NCBI GenBank assembly: GCA_017465565.1 | Contig: JAFTWA010000059.1 | Coordinates: forward strand, 1 to 64,000 | Source: Tyzzerella sp. | GTDB lineage: Bacteria; Bacillota; Clostridia; Lachnospirales; Lachnospiraceae | Length of the DNA: 64,000 nt | Direction of reading: 5' to 3' | In this document: piece by piece, positions 43,633 to 52,017 of the stretch | How the letters are laid out: each line of letters begins with the position of its first letter | Position numbering within the stretch: the first letter of the stretch is position 1 | Notes under the pieces: model-generated | Seen by the model: the letters and a program-made list of their open reading frames with translations, nothing else | Told to the model about the DNA's origin: nothing | The model's database searches: none | Translations under genes and position numbers: made by a program

Positions 43633-43722
43633 AAAAGGCAAGCAAATCAAGAACATCTGCCCTTTATTCGCCTACCTTTTTGCCCCATCTCTATTCTAAC
43701 ACACTTTTACCTTTTTCGACAG
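43633..43722 (-). promoter_or_regulatory. shared leader cassette, copy 3 (before 842-residue protein)
   Basis: Promoter CTGTCG (43722-43717), 18-base spacer, TAGAAT (43698-43693). Arms 43676-43659 and 43655-43637 pair with one mismatch and several G-U pairs; four T residues follow. It ends about 40 bases before the ATG at 43592. The most diverged of the three copies. Confidence 0.72.
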
Positions 43723-43777
43723 TAATTTCTAATATTCACTCCCCAAACTTTGCCCTAAAAAGAGAAATAAACAAAAT

Positions 43778-43816
43778 AATGCTCTCATTTTGATAGTCTA
43801 CCAAAATGAGAGCATT
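43778..43816 (-). terminator. hairpin after nagB
   Basis: A perfect inverted repeat GCTCTCATTTTG / CAAAATGAGAGC, extended by three outer pairs, starts five bases past the nagB stop. The T run after it is broken (TTATTTTG), so it may be a weak terminator or an mRNA-stabilising end. Confidence 0.65.
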
Positions 43817-43820
43817 CATA

Positions 43821-44552
43821 TTATTCTTCAATTTTTGAATATGCTTCTGCATCACAGATAACTGTTACATCTGGATGGAACTGTAAAATTGAGCCTGGTA
43901 CTTGTGGTGTTACAGGGCCTGTGAAAGCTTTCTTCACTGCATCTGCTTTATCAGCACCACTTGCAACTACAACAATCTTCTTAGCACTCATGATTGTTCC
44001 AATACCCATTGAGAAAGCCTGGCGTGGAACATCATCGATAGATGCGAAGAAACGTTTATTTGCTTCAATTGTACTTTCTTCTAAGTCTGAAAGATGTGTT
44101 GCCTTATCAAATGAATCTGAAGGTTCATTGAATCCAATGTGTCCATTGCGTCCAATACCTAATAATTGTAAATCAACTCCGCCCAATTCTTTGATTAATG
44201 ATTCATAGCGTACACATTCTGCTTCTGGGTCTTCTGCCATACCGTTTGGTACGTTAGTTCTTGCTTTATCAATATTAACATGGTCGAAAAGATTGTCATT
44301 CATGAAATAGTAATAGCTTTGGTCATTGTCTCTTGTAAGACCTTTGTATTCATCTAAGTTTACAGTTGAAATGTCAGAGAAATCGATATCTCCCGCTTCA
44401 TATTTTTTAATTAATTCTTTGTACATACCAACTGGCGATGAACCTGTTGCCAAACCTAACACGCTGTTTGGTTTTAATGTGATTTGTGCTGCAAGAATGT
44501 TTGCAGCTACTCTGCTCATTTCTTCATAAGATTCTGTTCTAATAAGTTTCAT
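43821..44552 (-). CDS. nagB: glucosamine-6-phosphate deaminase
   Basis: Converts glucosamine-6-phosphate to fructose-6-phosphate and ammonia. Motifs: LGLATGSSPVGMYKELI (phosphate loop), NLDEYKGL with catalytic Asp, LLGIGRNGHIGFNEP with the catalytic His/Asp region, and TIMSAKKIVVVASG. Length 243 is typical of the Gram-positive form. AAAGGAGAC precedes the ATG. A glmM remnant lies just upstream, so this locus once held two amino-sugar genes. Confidence 0.97.
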   Translation of the reverse strand: MKLIRTESYEEMSRVAANILAAQITLKPNSVLGLATGSSPVGMYKELIKKYEAGDIDFSDISTVNLDEYKGLTRDNDQSYYYFMNDNLFDHVNIDKARTNVPNGMAEDPEAECVRYESLIKELGGVDLQLLGIGRNGHIGFNEPSDSFDKATHLSDLEESTIEANKRFFASIDDVPRQAFSMGIGTIMSAKKIVVVASGADKADAVKKAFTGPVTPQVPGSILQFHPDVTVICDAEAYSKIEE

Positions 44553-44587
44553 TTCTTTTGTCTCCTTTACTTATATTTATCTTTAAA

Positions 44588-44893
44588 TTATTCGACGATT
44601 AATCCTTGCTCGCGAATAACTCCGATAACTCCATCCACGTATTTTACACAAAGCTCATCTGTTGCGGTCTCTACCATAACACGAATTACTGGCTCTGTTC
44701 CGCTTTCGTACCAAGATACGTCCGTCATCACCAAGTTCTTCTGTTACTTTTGCAATCGCTGCTACAACTGCTGGATTCTCTCTTGCAGTTTTCTTATCTG
44801 CAACCCTTACATTCTTAAGAAGCTGTGGGAAAATCTTCACTTCTTCCGTAAGCTTTCCAAGTGTCTGTTTCGTTTCTAGTATAACTTCCATGC
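44588..44893 (-). pseudogene. glmM: 3' remnant of glmM (phosphoglucosamine mutase), frameshifted
   Basis: From 44893 the minus strand encodes MEVILETKQTLGKLTEEVKI and DGRILVRK, the C-terminal end of GlmM. At about 44706 the frame breaks: RKSGTEP is expected but two bases are missing, and SGTEPVIRVMVETATDE continues in another frame to a TAA at 44588. The first 370 or so codons are gone. It abuts an IS110-type fragment, so insertion and deletion likely removed the rest. A working glmM must exist elsewhere. Confidence 0.88.
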
Positions 44894-44927
44894 TGGAATG
44901 TCTTCCTCTACCTACCAATCACGATAG

Positions 44928-45155
44928 ATGGATAATTGTTATTCACGCATGGGAAAATGTGTTTCAAAATATCTCAGATATGCTTTATATAACGCAACCA
45001 AGTACATTTGTCACCGAGGTGAATCTTTTGGTCTTTACATCTCAAAAAAAGTAGAAGGCAAGCATTATAATGTTGCTCTATATCATGTCACAAAAAAACG
45101 CGTGCGTTTGATTTACCAACTCGAAAAATTCGGACAAGTATACCTATTTTTCTAA
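44928..45155 (+). mobile_element. IS110-family transposase remnant (C-terminus)
   Basis: 75 codons on the plus strand. SKYLRYALYNATKYICHRGE, KKVEGKHYNVALYHVTKKRV and RLIYQLEKFGQ match the C-terminal part of IS110/IS116/IS902 transposases, the Ser-containing transposase_20 domain region. The upstream RuvC-like catalytic half is missing, so it is dead. It lies head to head with the glmM remnant. Confidence 0.82.
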
Positions 45156-45383
45156 TCAAATATCTCCTCTTCTAGCGCACCTGATAGATGCCCTAATTTG
45201 TATGCAGTTTTTTGGAATCTAATTTCCCTCGAATGTATTTTTTAATTTCATCCAATAAATAGTAATTTTAGACTTGACTTTTAACAGTACGTCTTACCAT
45301 ATTTTCATACTTTACCTTCTTATCACAGGTTTTGATAAGACCAAAATTGACTTAATTCTATATCTTCGGCAAAAAGAGAATTT
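45156..45383. other. gap between IS110 remnant and gtrA-like gene
   Basis: AT-rich, no gene supported. A short inverted repeat CTTATC / GATAAG (45324-45344) is the only structure I see; it could weakly end the polysaccharide transcript. An open plus-strand frame from 45274 is antisense to the gtrA-like gene and has no coding features. Confidence 0.4.
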
Positions 45384-45890
45384 TCATCTGCTTTTAAAAG
45401 CCCAAAACTTATTCATAATGAAATTCAACGGCACACTTACTAGCAAGTTTATAATTGGCGAAACCATCTTTGACCAATGCAATATTTCCACCCAAAACAT
45501 TGAAAGTAAACTATTTAAAAATAATCCTGTAAATGCATAAGATATATAAGTTTTTATCAATGCTTGAAACCAATTTCGTTTTTTTTCTTCCTCTTTAAAC
45601 ACATATATATTGTTCCAATAAAACGACCATAAAACACTTAGTATAAATCCTATAACCTGTGCAATCAAATAATCAATCTTAGGAAATATATTAACACTTT
45701 GAAATCCAAAAAGTGCTAATACATAAATCAGATATGAAATCAATGTGTTACTTAATCCTATGACACCAAATTTTACAAATTCTATAAGAGCCTGCAATTT
45801 GTTCTCTGTAATAGATACTTTACAAATTCGTTCTAAGAACCACCTCAAAATTTTTTCTATTAGATAAAAAAATTTATTTATCATAACCAT
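45384..45890 (-). CDS. GtrA-like membrane protein
   Basis: 168 residues with four membrane helices, typical of GtrA proteins, which help move undecaprenyl-phosphate sugars across the membrane. The conserved LIEFVKFGVIGLSNTLISYLIY and the C-terminal NFIMNKFWAFKS fit the family. Start at ATG 45890 (MVMINKFF), six bases after GAGG, overlapping the end of the glycosyltransferase gene by 17 bases. With that gene it forms a GtrB-GtrA pair. Last gene of the polysaccharide cluster. Confidence 0.88.
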   Translation of the reverse strand: MVMINKFFYLIEKILRWFLERICKVSITENKLQALIEFVKFGVIGLSNTLISYLIYVLALFGFQSVNIFPKIDYLIAQVIGFILSVLWSFYWNNIYVFKEEEKKRNWFQALIKTYISYAFTGLFLNSLLSMFWVEILHWSKMVSPIINLLVSVPLNFIMNKFWAFKSR

Positions 45891-46833
45891 TCGTTGCCTC
45901 ATCAAAATTGATACGTTCTTCTTCTATAACAAGCGGACGCTTCATAACTCTTTGATTTATACTTAAAATATACTCTCCGATAAATCCTAAAAAAAACAAC
46001 TGAATCGCCCCAAGGAAAAACATACCAATCAATACTGGTGCCATTCCTGCCGTGAAAGTTTCCCACATCACTAATTTCATAATTAAATAAACGAGGCCAA
46101 CTAACGCACTACCACCCGCAATAAACATTCCGAAAAATGTACATAATCTCAAACCAATTTTCGTATATGAAGTAACACTCAACATTGCCGCATCATACAA
46201 CCGCATAAAATTATTGCTAGTTTTTCCTGCTCTTCTTTGCGGCTGTTCGTAAGGGATTTCTTTTCTCCTATATCCTAGTTCAGCTACAATTCCACGTAAA
46301 AAAGGAGTCGGATCTTTCAACTCTCGCAATACATCTATGAAGCTCTTATCATATAATCCAAATCCTGTAAAATGTTCAATCTGCTCTACATCCGAAAACT
46401 TCTTTATTAATTTGTAATACATAGTTCTCAAGCGATACATAATAGGATTTTCTTTACTACTAGTTTTAATACCAATTACAATTTTATACCCCTCTTCCCA
46501 CTCCCTTATATATTTAGGAATCATTTCAACTGGATCCTGAAAATCAGCAACCATTAAAATTGTACAAACTCCTGTAGTTTGAAGCATTCCGTAATAGGGA
46601 GAATTAAATTGCCCAAAATTTTTAGCATTGAAAATTGCTTTGATTTTTCTATTTTTATTGCAAATATCACGTAAATATTCCCGAGTTTTATCTTTTGAGT
46701 CGTTATCAATAAATATCAACTCATAATCATATTGTTGCAACTGTGTTGCAAACAGCTCTGAAATTGCTTCACTCATTGGAATTACATTAGCTTCTTCATT
46801 GTAACATGGAATCAGTATACTTATTTTCTTCAT
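45874..46833 (-). CDS. GtrB/DPM1-like undecaprenyl-phosphate glycosyltransferase
   Basis: GT2-family enzyme of 319 residues: ISILIPCYNEE at the N-terminus, FIDNDSKD, and ADFQDPVEMIP as the metal-binding region, then two C-terminal membrane helices (about 225-245 and 260-285) followed by GEYILSINQRVMKRP. This is the layout of GtrB and DPM1 relatives, which load a sugar onto undecaprenyl phosphate. Start ATG 46833 (MKKISILIP) overlaps the stop of the reductase gene. It likely supplies a side-branch sugar flipped by the GtrA-like protein. Confidence 0.9.
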   Translation of the reverse strand: MKKISILIPCYNEEANVIPMSEAISELFATQLQQYDYELIFIDNDSKDKTREYLRDICNKNRKIKAIFNAKNFGQFNSPYYGMLQTTGVCTILMVADFQDPVEMIPKYIREWEEGYKIVIGIKTSSKENPIMYRLRTMYYKLIKKFSDVEQIEHFTGFGLYDKSFIDVLRELKDPTPFLRGIVAELGYRRKEIPYEQPQRRAGKTSNNFMRLYDAAMLSVTSYTKIGLRLCTFFGMFIAGGSALVGLVYLIMKLVMWETFTAGMAPVLIGMFFLGAIQLFFLGFIGEYILSINQRVMKRPLVIEEERINFDEATNGYDK

Positions 46834-47750
46834 TATTCTCTTCCTTTGTACCAATTTATCGTTTCTAAAATACCTTGTTCAAATGAATATTCTGGAATGA
46901 ATCCCGTATCTTCTGTTAATGATTGGATATCTGCACACAAATGCATTACCTGTTTCTCTGCGTACGGAATTGCCCCAATTCCTAACTCTGCTGATTCATT
47001 TATTTCATTTCTCATTATTTTCACATACTCCAATAATTGTCGAGTTCCTCCGCTTCCTATACAATAGGTTTTTCCATGTTTCCCATACAATCCCATAAGA
47101 TACATTGCCTTTGCTGCATCTTTAGAATATAAATAATCCCATTGTTGTTCACCCTTCGTTAAATTGGGAACTTCTCCATTAAGTAATTTTCTTATTGTGG
47201 ACATAATCATAGTATTTTCACCATCATGTGGACCATAAACACTTAGTATTCTTGTCCATACATGTTCTATCTTCTTCTGTTCACACAGAATACGACTCAT
47301 TTGTCCTGCACACAATTTCGCAATTCCATACCCATTTTCTGGAAAAACAGGAGTATCTGGCGTCAATAATCCTTCTACTCTTCCATATTCAGCTTGCGAA
47401 CCGGCCCCAATAAACTTTTTGCACCCTATTTGTGAAGCTGCCTCTACTGCATCTAAAGTATAACTAATATTATCCAACTGCCCCTTCATATTATTTCTTG
47501 AATTTCCAAAAGTACCATCCCAACCAAAATGGTAAAACACATCATAGGATTCCCCTAGAATTTGAGGTAGACTCTTTAAAGAATCCAAATCTAATTCAAT
47601 ACACTTTACTTTTGCATCCTCTGGAATATTTTTTTTTCGAACAGAACCTTTTCGACATACAGCTGTAACTTCTATCCCCTCTTTTATTAACAGGTTAATC
47701 AAAGCAATTCCAATTGTTCCAGTAGGGCCTGTAATAACTACTCTTTTCAT
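46833..47750 (-). CDS. NAD(P)-dependent NDP-sugar reductase/epimerase
   Basis: Extended short-chain dehydrogenase of 305 residues. The Rossmann motif is TGPTGTIG (8-15), the active-site Tyr and Lys are in YGIAKLCAG, and Ser/Tyr in GAGSQAEYG lie before it. Placed after rfbFGH and the split transketolase, it probably reduces a keto group of the CDP-sugar or its branch, as RfbJ and YerF-like enzymes do; the exact product is not decidable. Start at 47750 after GGAGG. Confidence 0.85.
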   Translation of the reverse strand: MKRVVITGPTGTIGIALINLLIKEGIEVTAVCRKGSVRKKNIPEDAKVKCIELDLDSLKSLPQILGESYDVFYHFGWDGTFGNSRNNMKGQLDNISYTLDAVEAASQIGCKKFIGAGSQAEYGRVEGLLTPDTPVFPENGYGIAKLCAGQMSRILCEQKKIEHVWTRILSVYGPHDGENTMIMSTIRKLLNGEVPNLTKGEQQWDYLYSKDAAKAMYLMGLYGKHGKTYCIGSGGTRQLLEYVKIMRNEINESAELGIGAIPYAEKQVMHLCADIQSLTEDTGFIPEYSFEQGILETINWYKGRE

Positions 47751-47776
47751 TTAATTCCTCCTTAGCCAAAACATAT

Positions 47777-48733
47777 TCAATTTGAACGCAACATATTTAA
47801 CATGCTCTGTACCAAACCATTTGTATCAATTCCATTAAGTCTATATAAATAATTTGCATGAGCCATTGCTTCAAACTTATCATTTATTCCAAGAATCCTG
47901 AATTTAACACCGTTTCCTGTTTCTGCAATAACAGTAGCCACCATTGAACCCAAACCTCCAATTATGTTATGATCTTGTGCAACAATAATATTGCCAGTCA
48001 TACACGCAGAAACAATAGCATTTTCATCAATAGGTTTAATTGAATACATATCAACAACTCGAATTTCTGCTCCAACTTGCTTTCTAATTATTTCAGCAGC
48101 CTCCAATGCATATTGTACAATTACGCCCGAACAAAGAAACGTTCCATCATTCCCTTCTCGCAAAACTGTCGAACTCCCGACTTCAAACTGACAATTCTCA
48201 TCATAAATATCTTTAACAGGTTCCACACTACTACGTATATATATTGGACCGTTATATTGTAATGTTGCATCTAACATTTTCTTGGCTTGTACTGCATCAC
48301 TCGGCTCTAAAACAACCATTCCCGGTATAGCACACATTATTCCACAATCTTCTAACGCCCAATGCGTTGCACCTGAAATTCCGCCTGAAACACCAGCATA
48401 AACTCCCATTAGTCGTACACTTAGATTTGCATATGCAACATCTGTCCTACATTGTTCACATGCTCTCATAGTAAGAAATGGAGCCATTGAAAATGTATAT
48501 GGTATAAAGCCTTCATGTGCCAAACCTGCTGCAAAAGATATCATATTTTGTTCCGCTATGCCTGTATTAAAAGCACGTTCTGGATATGCTTTGCAAAAAT
48601 CCGTATTACGACAAGTTCCTGAAAGATCGGCATTGACAACAACTACTTTTTCATCACGCTTTCCCAGTTCAGTCATATATGCTCCCATTACATTGCGTAA
48701 ATAGCTAACTGTCTCTTTTCCCTTATTTAACAC
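47777..48733 (-). CDS. transketolase-like enzyme, C-terminal subunit
   Basis: 318 residues: the pyrimidine-binding and C-terminal domains of a transketolase. GIAEQNMISFAAGLA holds the Glu that activates thiamine diphosphate; GVYAGVSGGISGATHWALED and the C-terminal IVAQDHNIIGGLGSMVA are conserved. It is encoded right after the N-terminal subunit with a seven-base overlap, so the two form a split enzyme. In a CDP-sugar cluster this points to two-carbon transfer onto a sugar rather than central metabolism (inference). Confidence 0.9.
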   Translation of the reverse strand: MLNKGKETVSYLRNVMGAYMTELGKRDEKVVVVNADLSGTCRNTDFCKAYPERAFNTGIAEQNMISFAAGLAHEGFIPYTFSMAPFLTMRACEQCRTDVAYANLSVRLMGVYAGVSGGISGATHWALEDCGIMCAIPGMVVLEPSDAVQAKKMLDATLQYNGPIYIRSSVEPVKDIYDENCQFEVGSSTVLREGNDGTFLCSGVIVQYALEAAEIIRKQVGAEIRVVDMYSIKPIDENAIVSACMTGNIIVAQDHNIIGGLGSMVATVIAETGNGVKFRILGINDKFEAMAHANYLYRLNGIDTNGLVQSMLNMLRSN

Positions 48734-49581
48734 TTATTCCACCTTCTTTCAAATGCTTTATCTAAATGAAAGATGCACTCTTCTAACTGTTCATCATTAA
48801 TTTTCCCTGCATGCCATCTCATTTGATTTTCCATAAAAGAAACCCCTTTTCCTTTTACGGTGTGGCAAACAAACACAGTTGGTATCATAGAATCTGCTGG
48901 TGGAAGGCTATCGAAGTTTTGTTTAATCACAGTAATGTCATTACCATCAAATTCTTTTACATTCCAGCCAAATGTCCTATACTTTTCCGCAATATTCCCC
49001 AGTCCAGTTATTTCATCAAGAAAACCATCCGCCTCTAGTCCATTATAATCGACAATCGCCACTAAATTTCCAAGTTGATAGCGTTTTGCATTTGCAACTG
49101 CTTCCCAAATAGAACCTTCTGATTGCTCTCCATCTCCCATAACTGTATATACACGACTAGTTGTGTTTCCTTTTAATCTCAACGCCGCTGCCATCCCACA
49201 GGCAATTGGTAGTCCATGCCCCAAACTTCCCGTTGAAACTTCAACAAAAGGATTCACCAAATTACAAGAATGCATTGAAAAACGACCTTGGTCAGTTGCA
49301 TATTCTTTAATAACATCTTCCGCTTTAAAACAACCTATTGCCGCTTGATTAAAACTAGTAACCGCTGAAGCATGACCTTTTGACAAAACAAACCTATCAC
49401 GTTTCTCATCCTTAGTATTCTCTGGATTATATTTCATCTGATATTGCCATAGTACAGTCATAATATCAGTAATTGACAAATCACCACCTATATGAATAAC
49501 CTCTTTATTACAAAGACTCAAAAGTTGTTTTCTAATATCTAATGCTGCCTTCTCCAATTCATAAACACTGTTTAGCATCAT
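48727..49581 (-). CDS. transketolase-like enzyme, N-terminal subunit
   Basis: 284 residues: the thiamine-diphosphate pyrophosphate domain. DRFVLSKGHAS and TGSLGHGLPIACGMA bind the substrate and cofactor; the ThDP/Mg motif is GDGEQSEGSIWEA followed by VDYNGLEADG. GGAG lies just before two ATG codons; either could start. It overlaps the C-terminal subunit gene and follows rfbH. Confidence 0.9.
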   Translation of the reverse strand: MMLNSVYELEKAALDIRKQLLSLCNKEVIHIGGDLSITDIMTVLWQYQMKYNPENTKDEKRDRFVLSKGHASAVTSFNQAAIGCFKAEDVIKEYATDQGRFSMHSCNLVNPFVEVSTGSLGHGLPIACGMAAALRLKGNTTSRVYTVMGDGEQSEGSIWEAVANAKRYQLGNLVAIVDYNGLEADGFLDEITGLGNIAEKYRTFGWNVKEFDGNDITVIKQNFDSLPPADSMIPTVFVCHTVKGKGVSFMENQMRWHAGKINDEQLEECIFHLDKAFERRWNKC

Positions 49582-49591
49582 ATATCTCCTT

Positions 49592-50932
49592 TTACTGATT
49601 TAGAGCTTCTTTAATAATTCGTGCCATGTAATCAATTTTTTCATCTGTCATGCCTGGATATACACCCACCCAGAACGTATCATTCATAATACGGTCTGTA
49701 TTAGCTAATTCTCCAACCACACGGTACCCCACACCTGTTTGTCTCATCTCATCAAAACATGGGTGTTTAATCAGGTTTCCCGCAAATAACATTCTTGTTT
49801 GAACACCGTGTTCTTCAATATACTGAACTACTTTATTTCTGTCTACACCTTCCTTGCATGTGATAAGAAATCCAAACCAACTTGGATCAGCATTTTCACA
49901 GGCTACTGGAAGAATTAATTTATCTTCCACTCCTGTAAGTGCTGATTTTAATCTTGCAAAATTGTGTTTTCTCTTCTCTACAAAAGTTGGAAATTTTTCT
50001 AATTGGGCACATCCAATAGCAGCTTGCATATCAGTTGCTTTTAAGTTATAACCGAAATGAGAATATACATATTTATGGTCATATCCTAATGGAAGTTCCC
50101 CATATTGTTTATCAAAACGGTGTTTACATAAATTATCTTGCCCTGACGCACATACACAATCACGTCCCCAATCACGGAATGAACGAATACATTTATTGAG
50201 AAGCGCATTGTTAGTGTATACAGCACCACCTTCACCCATTGTCATATGATGTGGTGGATAAAAACTTGATGTACCTATATCTCCAATTGTTCCTGTAAAC
50301 TTTTCTTCTCCATCGATTGTATATTTCGATCCTAAAGCATCACAGTTATCTTCTACAAGCCACAAACCATGCTTGTCACAGAACTCTTTTACCGCTTTCA
50401 AATCAAATGGATTTCCCAATGTATGTGCAATCATAACTGCTTTTGTTTTTTCACTGTAGGCAGCCTCTAACATTTCAACATCAATATTGTACTGTGGAAT
50501 TGTAACATCTACAAATACTGGAACTGCACCGTATTGAATTGCTGGTGTTACAGTTGTTGGAAAGCCTGCTGCTACTGTAATAACTTCATCTCCACGTTTG
50601 ATTCTTCTTTCACCTAATAATGGCGATGTCAATGCCATAAACGCATTTAAATTTGCAGATGAACCAGAGTTTACCAATGAGCAGTATTTTACTCCCAAAT
50701 ATTCTGCTAATTTTTTTTCAAATTGGTCGGTATAGCGCCCTGATGTAAGCCAAAATTCCAGTGAACTATCTACGAGGTTCACCATTTCAGCACTATCATA
50801 TACACGGGATGCATAAGAAATTCTGTCACCCTCTTTAAAATCCTTTTTAACATTATGGTATGTGTCACAATATTCTTTTACTAATTCTAAAATTTCTTCT
50901 CTTGCCTGTTGCTCTGTTTTATTTTGAAACAT
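49592..50932 (-). CDS. rfbH: CDP-4-keto-6-deoxyglucose 3-dehydrase (E1, RfbH/DdhC)
   Basis: 446-residue PMP-dependent dehydrase of the DegT fold that removes the C3 hydroxyl. The usual PLP lysine is replaced by His in SSFYPPHHMTMGEGGA, the mark of RfbH/ColD-type dehydrases. Iron-sulfur ligands fit RDWGRDCVCASGQDNLCKHR, with three cysteines visible; I cannot place a fourth with certainty. The conserved GYDHKYVYSHFGYNLKATDMQAA follows. No E3 reductase (DdhD) gene is seen in the cluster, so electrons must come from another reductase. Overlaps rfbG by 14 bases. Confidence 0.95.
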   Translation of the reverse strand: MFQNKTEQQAREEILELVKEYCDTYHNVKKDFKEGDRISYASRVYDSAEMVNLVDSSLEFWLTSGRYTDQFEKKLAEYLGVKYCSLVNSGSSANLNAFMALTSPLLGERRIKRGDEVITVAAGFPTTVTPAIQYGAVPVFVDVTIPQYNIDVEMLEAAYSEKTKAVMIAHTLGNPFDLKAVKEFCDKHGLWLVEDNCDALGSKYTIDGEEKFTGTIGDIGTSSFYPPHHMTMGEGGAVYTNNALLNKCIRSFRDWGRDCVCASGQDNLCKHRFDKQYGELPLGYDHKYVYSHFGYNLKATDMQAAIGCAQLEKFPTFVEKRKHNFARLKSALTGVEDKLILPVACENADPSWFGFLITCKEGVDRNKVVQYIEEHGVQTRMLFAGNLIKHPCFDEMRQTGVGYRVVGELANTDRIMNDTFWVGVYPGMTDEKIDYMARIIKEALNQ

Positions 50933-51995
50933 AATTTGCTCCTTTATCTACGAAAAATTCTTTAATCTGTTTATCCATGCATGCTGGAATGTCTCCATCA
51001 GTATAATATACCTTAGACCATGCAACTGTTTTCTCAATTGCTTCTTCGACTCCCCATCTAGGTTTCCAGCCAAAGACACTCTTAATTTTCGAACAATCCA
51101 GTTTTAAAAAGTTCGCTTCATGTGGTCCTCCATCATACTGGTTAATCCATTTGAGATTCTCGCCCCATTTTTCACAGAATAAATCTACAAGTTTTCCTGT
51201 TGTTACGCAATCACAATCATCTGGACCAACATTATAGAATCCTGCATACTTCTTATCTTCGTATTGTTCTTTTACAATTCTAAGATACATAGCCAACGGC
51301 TCTAAAACGTGCTGATAAGGTCTTGTGGAAAATGGATTTCGCACCACGATATCTTTCTTTGCACCAGCTGCTCTCACGCAGTCTGGAATAATTCTGTCGT
51401 TAGCAAAATCACCTCCACCAATCACGTTTCCAGCTCTTGCAGTTGACACCGCCACTTCCATATTATTAAAGAAAGAATTGATATAACTGTGTGTCACAAG
51501 TTCTGAACATGATTTACTATTTGAATATGGGTCATATCCATCTAATGGTTCATTTTCACGATATCCCCACTCCCATTCATTGTTTTGATACACTTTGTCT
51601 GTCGTTACATTCAGAAACGATTTTACACATGGATTCAAACGAACGCATTCACAAATATTTACCGTTCCCATCACATTCGTCTCATATGTATATACTGGAT
51701 TTTTATAAGAATCTCTTACAATTGGTTGTGCTGCTAAATGAATTACAATTTCTGGCTGAACTTTTTCAAACACTTTCTTCATATGTTCTAAATCACGTAC
51801 ATCTCCAATGATAGAATTGATCCTTTCCTCTACGTCACAAAGAGTGTACAAATTGGGATTCGTTGGTGCTTCTAAAGAATATCCTGTTACTTGTGCCCCT
51901 GCATTAACTAAGATACGACATAACCAAGAACCTTTAAATCCTGTATGACCAGTTACTAAAACCTTTTTATTTCTATAAAATGAATTGTCAAACAT
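50919..51995 (-). CDS. rfbG: CDP-glucose 4,6-dehydratase
   Basis: 358-residue extended SDR. NAD-binding TGHTGFKGSWL (15-25), catalytic Thr/Asp/Lys region NVTTDKVYQNNEW and the active Tyr-Lys pair in YDPYSNSKSCSE. TARAGNVIGGGDFANDRIIPD is typical of RfbG. Makes CDP-4-keto-6-deoxyglucose from CDP-glucose. Between rfbF and rfbH. Confidence 0.96.
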   Translation of the reverse strand: MFDNSFYRNKKVLVTGHTGFKGSWLCRILVNAGAQVTGYSLEAPTNPNLYTLCDVEERINSIIGDVRDLEHMKKVFEKVQPEIVIHLAAQPIVRDSYKNPVYTYETNVMGTVNICECVRLNPCVKSFLNVTTDKVYQNNEWEWGYRENEPLDGYDPYSNSKSCSELVTHSYINSFFNNMEVAVSTARAGNVIGGGDFANDRIIPDCVRAAGAKKDIVVRNPFSTRPYQHVLEPLAMYLRIVKEQYEDKKYAGFYNVGPDDCDCVTTGKLVDLFCEKWGENLKWINQYDGGPHEANFLKLDCSKIKSVFGWKPRWGVEEAIEKTVAWSKVYYTDGDIPACMDKQIKEFFVDKGANYVSK

Positions 51996-52017
51996 TATTT
52001 CTTTCCTCTTCCTTCGC

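Noticed and set aside
35616-43722. Leader copies as small transposable elements (MITEs)
   Set aside because: All are in the same orientation exactly ahead of genes, begin at a promoter and end at a T run, and show no terminal inverted repeats or target duplications.
45274-45540. Plus-strand frame across the gtrA-like gene end
   Set aside because: Antisense to a gene with clear family features; no ribosome binding site.
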